Positions 1 to 6,561 of a stretch of 6,561 bases of DNA are shown piece after piece. The DNA comes from Candidatus Aminicenantota bacterium. Lineage in GTDB: Bacteria > Acidobacteriota > Aminicenantia > Aminicenantales > Saccharicenantaceae. The stretch's first letter is position 1, and each line of letters starts with the position of its first letter. The translations under genes were made by a program, and so were the position numbers. The notes under the pieces are model-generated. The model ran no database searches, was not told the origin of the DNA, and saw only the letters and a list, made by a program, of their open reading frames with translations. Where the stretch lies: assembly GCA_011048485.1 (NCBI GenBank), contig DSDX01000342.1, positions 1 through 6,561 of the forward strand, given 5' to 3'.

Positions 1-1230
1 CCGCGCGATCGCCGAGAGCGTGCTCGAGTTGTTCGGGAAGCGGGCCGCCGAGAAAGGGATCCGGCTCGGCTTGGAGGCCCCGGACTCCATGGTCTCGACG
101 AAGCCCTTGATGGTCGTCAGCGGCGTCCTCAGCTCGTGGGAAACGTTGACCACGAAATCCCGCTTCGCCTTTTCCAGGGCCCGGAACTCGGTGACGTCGT
201 GGAGGGTGACGACGAGGCGGTCGGCCGCCGCGAGACGGGAGACGCTGCAGATGAAAACGCGCTCGCCGACCGCAGCCTCGCCGGTCGCCTCCGTCGGCCC
301 CTCCAGGGCTTTCCGGACGATCTCCGCCGCCGCCGAGCTGCGCACGACCTCCCAGAAATGCCGGCCCTCAGGCCGGGCCTGGCCGGCGATGCGCCGGAAG
401 CTGTCGTTGCAGAGGACGATCCGGGCGTCGCCGTCGAGCACGGCCAGGCCCTCCCGGATGGACCCCAGGATGCTGCGGATCTCCTCGTTCTGGACCCGGA
501 TCTCGCCGAACATCTCATCGAGCTTGCCGGTCATGGCGTTGAAACTCCGGGCGAACACCCGGAACTCCCCGCTCCGGCGCGTCGAGACCTTGACCCCGAA
601 ATCACCGGCGGCGACCCGCTTCGAAGCGTCGATGACCTCCCGGAGCGGACGGCTCACGGACCGGGCCAGGAAGAAGGCCAGGAGCAGCCCCACGAGGGTC
701 ACCGTGGCGACGGTCGTGAGAAGATCGCCGCGCAGCCTGGCCATGAGCGCCTCGAAATCCCTCATGAAATAGCTCAGGCGGAGCGCGCCCACGATCCGGT
801 CCTCGACGCGGACGGGGATGCTCATGTACATCATCTCGGTCTTGAGCGTCGAGCTGGAACGGATCGACATCTGCTTCTCGCCCTGGAGCGAGGCTAGGAT
901 CTCGGGCCGGTAGAGATGGTTCTCCATGTCCCGGGCGTCCGTCTCCGAATCGGCCAGGACGGTCCCTTCGGCGTCGATGACCGTGATCCTGGTGCCCGTG
1001 CTGCGGCCGGCGGCGGCGACCAGCGCTTCGAGGTCCCCGCCGCCGCCTCCGCTCAAAGAGGGGACGATCCGGCTCTCGAGCAGGAGGGCCATGCGCTCGA
1101 GGCTCAAGGCCCGCTCCTCGATGTGATGCGTCCGCATGAGCGGCGGCGCGACGAGCATCACGGCCCCGGCCAGCAGGACGATGACCGCCGCGTAGCCCGC
1201 GAAGATCCTCAGGAACAGCGTCTTTTTCAT
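1..1230 (-). CDS. phoR: Phosphate-regulon sensor histidine kinase PhoR, N-terminal part; kinase-like sequence ends near 76
   Basis: This membrane sensor kinase autophosphorylates on histidine and passes the phosphate to the adjacent response regulator. The frame runs unbroken from ATG at 1228-1230 to the window edge (410 codons). Visible order: membrane helix 1 (about residues 6-29), an extracytoplasmic sensor region (about 31-168, with a run of five glycines at 61-65), membrane helix 2 (about 170-189), a HAMP linker (about 190-243, SRPLREVIDASKRVAAGDF), a PAS domain (about 246-350), and the H-box NVSHELRTP with phospho-acceptor His365 at 136-138. After TTIKGFVETMESGA (to about residue 385, position 76) the sequence stops resembling a kinase. 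The second dimerisation helix and the ATPase domain are missing in this orientation; see the inverted fragment at 2-88. The start overlaps the phoB stop as ATGA, so translation is probably coupled, and no strong ribosome binding site of its own is visible. Confidence 0.88.
   Translation of the reverse strand, partial: MKKTLFLRIFAGYAAVIVLLAGAVMLVAPPLMRTHHIEERALSLERMALLLESRIVPSLSGGGGGDLEALVAAAGRSTGTRITVIDAEGTVLADSETDARDMENHLYRPEILASLQGEKQMSIRSSSTLKTEMMYMSIPVRVEDRIVGALRLSYFMRDFEALMARLRGDLLTTVATVTLVGLLLAFFLARSVSRPLREVIDASKRVAAGDFGVKVSTRRSGEFRVFARSFNAMTGKLDEMFGEIRVQNEEIRSILGSIREGLAVLDGDARIVLCNDSFRRIAGQARPEGRHFWEVVRSSAAAEIVRKALEGPTEATGEAAVGERVFICSVSRLAAADRLVVTLHDVTEFRALEKAKRDFVVNVSHELRTPLTTIKGFVETMESGASKPSRIPFSAARFPNNSSTLSAIAR
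2..88 (+). other. Inverted fragment of a sensor histidine kinase (linker between dimerisation and ATPase domains)
   Basis: Read on the plus strand in the frame of positions 2-4, this stretch gives RAIAES, then VLELFGKRAAEKGIRLGLE, then APDS. That is the typical sequence of PhoR-type kinases just after the second dimerisation helix, leading into the HATPase domain (pattern: VLELF-x-x-RAAEKGI-x-L-x-L-x-x-P). The same bases read on the minus strand, in frame with the phoR gene to the right, give a Ser/Pro/Arg-rich string with no kinase character. The plus frame stays open beyond 88, but from there it is only the antisense of phoR. The fragment is therefore probably a piece of the same phoR gene in inverted orientation. 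The identification is from family pattern recognition, not alignment. It could instead belong to a second kinase. Confidence 0.72.
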
Positions 1231-1904
1231 TCTTCGATCTTGTACCCCACGCCACGGATGTTCTTGACGAGCGAGGCCGCCTCGCCCAGCTTCTCCCTCA
1301 GGTTCCGGATGTGGACGTCGACCGTACGGTCGATGACCGCCTTCTCGGTGCCCCAGAGATGGTCGAGGATCCGGTCCCGGCTGAAGACCCGCCCCTTCTG
1401 GGACGCGAGAAGCTGGAGGATCTTGAATTCCGTGGCCGTCAGGTCGATCTTCCGGCCGGCGACCTCCACGTCGTGCTTGTCCTGGTCGATGACGAGCGGG
1501 CCCACGGCGATCCTCGGCCCGCCTTCCCCCGCCCCGGGACGGCGCAGGACGGCGTGGATGCGGGCGACCAGCTCCTTGACCGAGAACGGCTTGGTCACGT
1601 AGTCGTCGGCCCCGAGTTCAAGGCCGACGACCTTGTCGGACTCGTCGCCTTTGGCCGTCAGCATGATGATCGGGATGCCGGCCAGGTCCTCCGTTCTCCG
1701 GAGATGCCGGCAGACCTCGAGCCCGTCGGTGCCGGGCAGCATCAGGTCGAGGAGGAGCAGGCTCGGTCTTTCCCGGGCCAGAGAGCGATACAGGTCCTCC
1801 GCCTCTTGGAAGCCCTGGAAACGATACCCGGCTTTCTCGAGGTTGACTTTGAGCAGCTCGAGGATGTCCGGCTCGTCGTCCAGGGCGGCGATCAATGGGG
1901 CCAA
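1227..1904 (-). CDS. phoB: Phosphate-regulon response regulator PhoB/PhoP (OmpR family)
   Basis: This cytoplasmic DNA-binding regulator is phosphorylated by the kinase encoded directly downstream. It has 225 residues, normal for the OmpR/PhoB family. The receiver domain (about 3-120) has the acidic pair Asp9-Asp10, the phospho-acceptor Asp53 in LLLLDLMLPGTDG, Thr83 in MLTA, and Lys105 in TKPF. The C-terminal winged helix (about 130-225) has LTATEFKILQLL, then RTVDVHIRNLREKLG in the recognition-helix region, and ends in RGVGYKIEE. The start is TTG at 1902-1904: an in-frame TGA lies four codons upstream, no ATG or GTG intervenes, and GAGGT sits six bases before the TTG. A second in-frame TTG at 1893-1895 is less well spaced. 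The gene ends in an ATGA overlap with phoR. Calling it PhoB rather than another OmpR-type regulator rests on the PhoR partner and the pst-phoU neighbours. Confidence 0.93.
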   Translation of the reverse strand: MAPLIAALDDEPDILELLKVNLEKAGYRFQGFQEAEDLYRSLARERPSLLLLDLMLPGTDGLEVCRHLRRTEDLAGIPIIMLTAKGDESDKVVGLELGADDYVTKPFSVKELVARIHAVLRRPGAGEGGPRIAVGPLVIDQDKHDVEVAGRKIDLTATEFKILQLLASQKGRVFSRDRILDHLWGTEKAVIDRTVDVHIRNLREKLGEAASLVKNIRGVGYKIEE

Positions 1905-1910
1905 GGCCTT

Positions 1911-1915
1911 ACCTC
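1911..1915 (-). promoter_or_regulatory. Ribosome binding site deciding the phoB TTG start
   Basis: Minus-strand GAGGT, five matches to the anti-Shine-Dalgarno consensus, lies six bases before the TTG at 1902-1904. It supports that unusual start codon over the TTG three codons later. Confidence 0.6.
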
Positions 1916-1934
1916 ACGCCTGTCATGATGCGAT

Positions 1935-1940
1935 ATTATA
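1935..1940 (-). promoter_or_regulatory. Candidate -10 box of the phoB-phoR promoter
   Basis: A perfect TATAAT is present on the minus strand in the only AT-rich stretch between phoB and its divergent neighbour. Initiation about seven bases downstream would start the transcript near 1928, leaving a leader of about 24 bases that contains the phoB ribosome binding site. The hexamer 17 bases upstream (GTGCGT on the minus strand) is a poor -35 box. This fits either a promoter needing an activator such as PhoB itself, or a chance match in AT-rich DNA. No convincing paired PHO box is visible. Confidence 0.45.
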
Positions 1941-1998
1941 AACATAATCCCTCCATTACGCACCGGTTTTTATCGTTCCTTAACATTTCCCTGCTCTA

Positions 1999-2202
1999 AT
2001 GGCCGCGACCGACGCGGCAGCCATGAGCCAGCCTCTGATCATCCTCGCCTCCACCGCTCTCCTAGCGCTCTGCGTCCGTTCGTTCAGGGGGATCGTCAAG
2101 GGCTATCGTGTGAGGGGCTCCGTCCCGTGGCTCGCCGCAGTCACGTTCGCGCTCGCCGCGGTCGGCGCCATCCTCACCCTCCACGCTCTTCTCTCGCCCT
2201 GA
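1999..2202 (+). CDS. Possible small two-helix membrane protein, function unknown
   Basis: The 67-residue frame is not recognised as any family. It reads as two hydrophobic helices (about residues 12-27, LIILASTALLALCVRS, and about 44-65, WLAAVTFALAAVGAILTLHALL). They are separated by a basic loop (RGIVKGYRVRG) that would sit in the cytoplasm, giving a hairpin with both ends outside. The second ATG at 2023-2025 (starting MSQPL) removes an Ala-rich leader and would leave a 59-residue protein starting just before helix 1. Neither start has a good ribosome binding site, which is the main reason for doubt. In favour are the coherent topology, the placement in a gap between divergent genes, and the absence of any competing gene on the other strand. 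It ends 81 bases before the hydrolase gene, which has its own promoter. Confidence 0.42.
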   Translation: MAATDAAAMSQPLIILASTALLALCVRSFRGIVKGYRVRGSVPWLAAVTFALAAVGAILTLHALLSP

Positions 2203-2229
2203 GGCCGACGGCCCTCCAGACCGGGCCGG

Positions 2230-2258
2230 TTGCGTCCCGCGGCCCCGCGATCTATAAT
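2230..2258 (+). promoter_or_regulatory. Candidate sigma-70-type promoter for the hydrolase gene
   Basis: TTGCGT at 2230-2235 and a perfect TATAAT at 2253-2258 are separated by 17 bases, the ideal spacing. The -35 keeps the TTG core. Transcription would begin near 2265, just before the ribosome binding site at 2271-2278. The gene is therefore probably transcribed independently of the upstream small frame. Confidence 0.6.
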
Positions 2259-2270
2259 GAAAAAAAATTC

Positions 2271-2278
2271 AGGAGGGA
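2271..2278 (+). promoter_or_regulatory. Strong ribosome binding site of the hydrolase gene
   Basis: AGGAGGGA lies five bases before ATG at 2284-2286. It decides the start: in-frame codons further upstream would place translation at or ahead of the promoter and spoil the signal peptide. Confidence 0.8.
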
Positions 2279-2283
2279 GCGCC

Positions 2284-3021
2284 ATGAGCAGACTCATCGT
2301 GATCCTCGGCATGCTCGTCCTCGGCCTGGCCGGGCTTTCCTCGGCCCAGCAGAAGCTCGAGAAGGACATCATCCCGACGGCCAAGGGCGATCTCGAGATC
2401 GTCTTCTTGGGCCATGGCAGCCTGATGATGGCCTTTGCCGGCAAGATCATCCACGTCGATCCCTACGGCGAGGTGGCCGATTACGGGGCCCTGCCCAAGG
2501 CCGATCTCGTCCTGGTGACGCACGAGCACTTCGACCATCTGGACCCCCGGGCCCTCGCGGCTATCCTCAAACCGGACACGCAGGCCGTCGGCTCCGAGTC
2601 CTGCGCCGGCCAGCTCGCCGGCGCGGTCCTTATGGCCAACGGTGACGTCCGGACCGTTCTCGGCCTGCCCATCGAGGCCGTCCCGGCCTACAACATCGCC
2701 CGCAAGCGACCCGACGGCAACCTCTTCCACCCCCCGGGACGGGGCAACGGCTACGTCGTCACCTTCGGGGACAAGCGGGTTTATATCGCCGGCGACACGG
2801 AGGCGACGCCGCAGATGAAGGCCTTGAAGGATATCGACGTGGCCTTCCTGCCGATGAACCTGCCCTACACGATGTCGCCCGAAGAGGTCGCCGAGGCGGC
2901 CCGGGCCTTCCGGCCCAAGGTCCTCTATCCCTACCATTTCGGGGACACCGACACGTCCCGGCTTCTCGAGCTCCTCCAGGGAGAGAAGGACATCGAGGTC
3001 CGTATCCGCAAGATGAGCTGA
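2284..3021 (+). CDS. Exported metallo-beta-lactamase-fold metal-dependent hydrolase
   Basis: The 245-residue protein begins with a signal peptide: a short basic start (MSR), a hydrophobic core (about residues 4-18) and a likely cleavage after SSA at residue 21, so it should act outside the cytoplasmic membrane. The mature part has the UlaG/UPF0173-like metallo-beta-lactamase layout. FLGHGSLMM (41-49) and IIHVDPYGE (55-63) form the first strands. The metal motif is H-E-H-F-D-H (His80, His82, Asp84, His85). A later HPPGRGNGYVVTF segment (from His149), Asp171 in YIAGDTE and His218 in YPYHFGDT supply the other likely metal ligands. All expected ligands are present and the length is normal. The substrate cannot be told from sequence: known relatives act on lactones, phosphodiesters or other esters. 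It lies on the opposite strand to the pho genes and converges on phoU, so membership of the Pho regulon is only a possibility. Confidence 0.88.
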   Translation: MSRLIVILGMLVLGLAGLSSAQQKLEKDIIPTAKGDLEIVFLGHGSLMMAFAGKIIHVDPYGEVADYGALPKADLVLVTHEHFDHLDPRALAAILKPDTQAVGSESCAGQLAGAVLMANGDVRTVLGLPIEAVPAYNIARKRPDGNLFHPPGRGNGYVVTFGDKRVYIAGDTEATPQMKALKDIDVAFLPMNLPYTMSPEEVAEAARAFRPKVLYPYHFGDTDTSRLLELLQGEKDIEVRIRKMS

Positions 3022-3037
3022 GGTCTCCGGGGCCTCA
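3019..3037. repeat. Short inverted repeat holding both convergent stop codons
   Basis: TGAGG (3019-3023) and CCTCA (3033-3037) are perfect inverted arms around nine bases. The left arm begins with the hydrolase stop TGA, and the right arm contains the phoU stop on the other strand. A five-pair stem with no T-tract on either side is too weak to call a terminator confidently, although its position between convergent genes is where one would expect it. Confidence 0.25.
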
Positions 3038-3742
3038 CTCGCCGCCGGAGCTGGACTTGAGTCGGGGAGGGCGCCCCTCCTCGACGTGGTGCTTGATCAT
3101 CTTGCCCTTGACGATGTAGATGACGTCCTCGCCGATATTCGTGGCGTGGTCGGCGATCCGCTCGAGGTGCCGCCCGACGAGCAGGAGGTCCACGGCCCGG
3201 GAGATCGTCCCGGCGTCCTGCATCATGTAGGTCAAGAGCTCCCGGAAGACCTGGTCGTTGAGCTCGTCGACCTTGTCGTCGCGCTCGCAGACGTCCCGGG
3301 CCAGGGCCTCGTCGCGGTTGACGAAGGCGTTGATGGCGTCCCGGACCATTTCCTGGGCCAGCTGGGCCATGCGGGGGATGTCGATGAGGGGCTTGAGCTG
3401 AGGGGCCTTCAACAGGTCGATGGTCCTCTCGGCGATGTTGACGGCCAGGTCGCCGATGCGCTCGACATCGTTGCTGATCTTCATGGCCGAGGTGATGAAG
3501 CGAAGATCGGCGGCCATGGGCTGGCGCAGGGCCAGGAGGCGCATGCCCATCTCGTCGATCTCGACGTCGAGCCGGTTGACGGCCTCCTCCCGCTCGAGGA
3601 CCTGACGGGCCAAGTCCTCCTTCCTGTCCTTGAGGGCGCGCACGGCCAGGGCGATCTGCTCCTCGGCCCGGGCGGCCATCTCCAGGAGCTTCTTCTTGAG
3701 CTCGTTCAGCTCTTCGTCGAACGGGCGTTCTGCTTTCGGCAT
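3035..3742 (-). CDS. phoU: Phosphate transport system regulator PhoU
   Basis: PhoU is a cytoplasmic, all-helical, peripheral-membrane protein that links the Pst transporter to PhoR and keeps the regulon off when phosphate is plentiful. The 235 residues form the usual two-fold repeat of three-helix bundles. Each half has the family's metal-binding motif: ERIGD at 94-98 and ERIAD at 194-198, exactly 100 residues apart. Other family features are FDEELNELKKKLLEMA near the start and RQPMAADLRFI at 74-83. The start is placed at ATG 3740-3742, preceded by AGAGGTGA with good spacing. An in-frame GTG five codons upstream (3755-3757), with GAGGA before it, would add MRGDP and cannot be excluded. It is the last gene of the pst operon, 32 bases after pstB. 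The C-terminal tail after about residue 218 is basic, Pro/Ser-rich and probably disordered. Confidence 0.95.
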   Translation of the reverse strand: MPKAERPFDEELNELKKKLLEMAARAEEQIALAVRALKDRKEDLARQVLEREEAVNRLDVEIDEMGMRLLALRQPMAADLRFITSAMKISNDVERIGDLAVNIAERTIDLLKAPQLKPLIDIPRMAQLAQEMVRDAINAFVNRDEALARDVCERDDKVDELNDQVFRELLTYMMQDAGTISRAVDLLLVGRHLERIADHATNIGEDVIYIVKGKMIKHHVEEGRPPRLKSSSGGE

Positions 3743-3774
3743 CGGATCACCTCTCACGCCGGTCCTCGTCCTTC

Positions 3775-4541
<767 letters not shown>

Positions 4542-4545
<4 letters not shown>

Positions 4546-5401
4546 CGGTATTTCCTTCTCAGGCGGTAGCGGAAGATGACGGCCGCCATGTTCAGGCCCA
4601 GGACCAGGGCGATGAGGACGAGGGCCGTCCCGTAGGCGAGCGGGCGGACCTGCAGGATGGCATGGTGCTGGGTGGACATGATGTAAAGGTGGTAGGGCAG
4701 GGCCATGAACTGGTCGCTCAGCGACTTCGGCAGGTAGGGCAGGAAGAACGCGGCGCCCGTGAACATGATCGGGGCCGTCTCGCCCGCCGCGCGGGCCAGG
4801 CCAGGACCGTGCCCGTCAGCATGCCGGGGACGGCGTAGGGCAGGACGTTGGTCCTGATCATCTGCCACTTAGTCGCCCCGAGCGCCAGGGCGCCCTCACG
4901 ATAGGAGTTGGGGATGGCCTTGAGCGCCTCCTCGCTGGCCGTGATGGTCCAGGGCAGCGTCATCAGGCCGAGGGTCAGCCCCGCCGAGAGGATCGAGGTC
5001 CCGAACTTGAGGGTGTTGACGAAGAGAATGACCCCGAAGAGCCCGTAGACGATGGAGGGGACCCCCGAGAGGTTGCGGATGGACAGCCGGATGAGCCGGG
5101 TCAGGGCGTTCTGGCGGGCGTACTCGTTGAGATAGATCGCGGCGGCCATGCCCAAGGGAATGGCCAGGACGGCCGTGATGACGGTGACGGCGAACGTGCC
5201 GACGATGGCCGGGAAGATGCCGCCCTCGGTCATGCCCCGGCGCGGGGCCGCCGTGAGGAACTCCCAGCTGATGACCCCGCCCCCCTTCTTGACGATGTCG
5301 GTGAGGAACAGGACGAGGACGGCCAGGACCAGGGCCATCGCCAGCCGGAGGGACAGGAACCCGGCGAACTGGACGATCTTCTTACGGGTCGCCGGCGTCA
5401 T
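4542..5401 (-). CDS. pstA: Phosphate ABC transporter permease PstA, interrupted by a one-base deletion
   Basis: PstA is one of the two membrane permeases of the phosphate importer and pairs with PstC. The first frame runs from ATG 5399-5401 through Ala201. It holds membrane helices at about 19-36, 64-90, 112-130 and 137-155, the ISWEFLT segment, LSGVPSIVYGLFG at 111-123, and the PstB-docking loop EGALALGATKWQ at 169-180. It then slips into an Arg-rich, non-membrane string that stops at 4718. The correct continuation, LARAAGETAPIMFTGAAF and a last membrane helix ending FRYRLRRKYR, lies in the next frame down to the stop at 4542-4544. Restoring one base near 4796-4805 gives a 286-residue protein, a normal PstA length. 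AGGAG lies about nine bases before the ATG, which overlaps the pstC stop as ATGA; the PstA stop overlaps pstB in the same way. The gene is either a sequencing or assembly error (favoured) or a true recent frameshift. Confidence 0.93.
4796..4805. other. Site of the pstA single-base deletion
   Basis: The plus strand reads CCAGGCCAGG, two abutting CCAGG units. The pstA protein needs one more base here: the minus strand should read GTC CTG GCN CTG GCC CGC, and GGG in place of GG at 4799-4800 would supply it. The reading frame switches exactly between VLA and LARAAGETAP. Confidence 0.85.
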
Positions 5402-6300
5402 TGCTCGCGCTCCTGGTACTTCTTGAGGATGACGTCGGCGACGAGATTGACGAGAAAGGTCATGACGAAGAGGGCCAGGCCGATGGCGAACAGGGCGTAG
5501 TAATGGGTGGTGAAGAAGGGCACCTCGCCGAGCTCGATGGCGATGTTGGCGGTCATGGTCCGGACGGATTTGAGGAGCCCCTCGGGAAAGTTGGGGAAGG
5601 TGCGGGCGTTGCCCGTGGCCATGAGCACCGTCATGGTCTCGCCGATGGCCCGGCCCATGCCGAGCATGCTGGCGGCGATGATCCCGGACAGGGCTGCCGG
5701 GACCTTGACCCGGAAGAGGGTCTGCCAGCGCGAGGCCCCCAAGGCCAGGGAGGCCTCGGTGTAGGCCCGGGGGACGGCGTTCAGCGAATCCTCGGAGATG
5801 CTGATGATCGTCGGCAGGGCCATGATGGCCAGGAGGACGCTGCCGTTGAGGGCGGTCAGGCCGTGGCCGACGTGGAAGATCTTGGCGATGGCCGGGGCGA
5901 AGAGGACGATGCCCAGGAAGCCGACGACGACGGAGGGAATCCCGGCCAGGATCTCGACGATGGGCTTGACGACCTCACGGACGCGCCAGTGCGCCACGTC
6001 CGAGAGATAGGCGGCGACGCCGATGCCGATCGGCACGGCGATGATCAGGGCCCCGAAAGTCACCAGCAGGCTGCTGACGATCATGGACAGGATCCCGTAC
6101 TTGACTTCTTCGGGAGAGGTCGGGTCCCAGACCTTGCCCGTGAGGAACCTGCCGATGTCGATCTCCCGGAAGGCCGGGAAGGCGGTCGTGAGGAGGGTCA
6201 GGAAGATGCCGATCAGGACCAGGATGGCCAGGACGCCGCAAATGAAGAAGAAGGCCCTGATCGCGGCTTCTTTCGCATTGGTCCAAGACTTCTTGCGCAT
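5398..6300 (-). CDS. pstC: Phosphate ABC transporter permease PstC
   Basis: PstC is the other membrane permease of the phosphate importer and forms the channel with PstA. The 300 residues are typical. Six membrane helices are visible (about 16-40, 68-98, 113-139, 150-168, 203-224 and 266-291). The periplasmic loop after helix 1 has FLTGKVWDPTSPEEVKYGIL, characteristic of PstC. EASLALGASRWQ at 182-193 is the cytoplasmic loop that contacts PstB, and GRAIGETMTVLMATGN at 216-231 is the conserved channel segment with its charged Arg and Glu. The ATG at 6298-6300 has only a weak ribosome binding site, with AAGAAGG lying rather far upstream. It follows pstS by 60 bases, and its TGA overlaps the pstA ATG. 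Confidence 0.97.
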   Translation of the reverse strand: MRKKSWTNAKEAAIRAFFFICGVLAILVLIGIFLTLLTTAFPAFREIDIGRFLTGKVWDPTSPEEVKYGILSMIVSSLLVTFGALIIAVPIGIGVAAYLSDVAHWRVREVVKPIVEILAGIPSVVVGFLGIVLFAPAIAKIFHVGHGLTALNGSVLLAIMALPTIISISEDSLNAVPRAYTEASLALGASRWQTLFRVKVPAALSGIIAASMLGMGRAIGETMTVLMATGNARTFPNFPEGLLKSVRTMTANIAIELGEVPFFTTHYYALFAIGLALFVMTFLVNLVADVILKKYQEREQ

Positions 6301-6360
6301 CGCCCGATCAGAGCCTTCTTCACCCGGGTAGTTTATGTGAACGAAAGAAAGGGGTCAACC

Positions 6361-6561
6361 TCAGCGGAGGTTCTTCTCGTTGGCGGCCTTGTGGGCGGCG
6401 CTGATGGGAAAGAACCCTTCCCGTTCGACGATCTTCTGGCCCTCGTCGCTCATCTCGAACCGGAGGAACGCGGCCGCGGCGGCGCTGGGCCTGCCGTTGG
6501 TCGCCTGGAACAGGGCGCGGGCGACGGGATAGTCGCCGGAGTCGACGGAGGCCTTGTCGAG
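6361..6561 (-). CDS. pstS: Phosphate-binding protein PstS, C-terminal end (cut by the window edge)
   Basis: The last 66 residues plus TGA (6361-6363) of the extracytoplasmic phosphate receptor are present; the rest lies beyond the right edge. Visible are SGDYPVARALFQATNGRPS, matching the family's YP-(I/L/V)-AR segment in the last strand, then AAAAAFLRFEMSDEGQKIVE and GFFPIS, the closing helix-turn of PstS-type substrate-binding proteins. The position directly upstream of pstC supports the call. The 60-base gap before pstC contains no strong hairpin that would obviously set the ratio of PstS to the permeases. Confidence 0.9.
   Translation of the reverse strand, partial: LDKASVDSGDYPVARALFQATNGRPSAAAAAFLRFEMSDEGQKIVEREGFFPISAAHKAANEKNLR

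Noticed and set aside
136..897. Long open frames on the plus strand opposite phoR
   Set aside because: Their products are low-complexity Arg/Ala/Pro/Gly-rich strings with no domain. They are the antisense of a well-supported kinase in GC-rich DNA. Only positions 2-88 of the neighbouring plus frame look like real protein.
1920..1926. Plus-strand CTGTCAT, identical to one repeat of the enterobacterial PHO box
   Set aside because: PhoB sites need two such repeats 11 bases apart. Neither flank at that spacing (TTACCTC or CGATATT) matches, and the site lies downstream of the predicted -10 box. A lone TTAACA at 1980-1985 also lacks the repeats of a Bacillus-type site.
2201..2216. GGCC-GAC-GGCC hairpin just after the small membrane frame as a terminator
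   Set aside because: The core is four pairs, extended by two only across a bulge, with no T-tract. Such short GC stems are common in this composition.
4796..4805. Programmed ribosomal frameshift in pstA
   Set aside because: No slippery heptamer, downstream pseudoknot or internal Shine-Dalgarno signal is apparent, and PstA is not known to need one. A one-base deletion is simpler.
6319..6341. Inverted repeat TTCAC / GTGAA between pstS and pstC as an attenuator
   Set aside because: It has only five pairs around a 13-base loop, with no extension of the stem and no T-tract.

Overview
The window carries a complete bacterial phosphate-starvation (Pho) locus, clipped at both ends. DNA is GC-rich throughout, and almost all third codon positions are G or C. 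The genes give only a broad placement: a bacterium using the PhoB/PhoR and PstSCAB-PhoU system. An exported hydrolase with a signal peptide fits an envelope with a periplasm, but the sequence does not name the phylum.

Layout from right to left on the minus strand: the C-terminal end of pstS (6361-6561), pstC (5398-6300), pstA (4542-5401, broken by one missing base), pstB (3775-4545) and phoU (3035-3742). The pstC/pstA and pstA/pstB junctions are ATGA overlaps, so this is one operon. A plus-strand island follows: a possible two-helix small membrane protein (1999-2202) and an exported metallo-beta-lactamase-fold hydrolase (2284-3021) with its own promoter and strong ribosome binding site. It converges on phoU with 13 bases between the stop codons. 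Left of it the minus strand resumes with the response regulator phoB (1227-1904, TTG start) and the histidine kinase phoR (1230 leftwards), joined by another ATGA overlap.

PstS captures phosphate outside the membrane, PstC and PstA form the channel, and PstB hydrolyses ATP. PhoU couples transporter state to the PhoR sensor, and PhoR phosphorylates PhoB, which switches on the regulon.

Two anomalies stand out. First, the phoR frame is normal through the H-box and first dimerisation helix and then stops looking like a kinase at about position 76. From 2 to 88 the opposite (plus) strand encodes the kinase segment that should lie further downstream, so the kinase is folded back on itself at a short interrupted palindrome (73-88). 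This is either an inverted chimeric join or a real inversion. Second, pstA has lost one base in a GC-rich repeat at 4796-4805, and restoring it yields a full-length permease. Both could reflect amplification or assembly error, and both are checkable.
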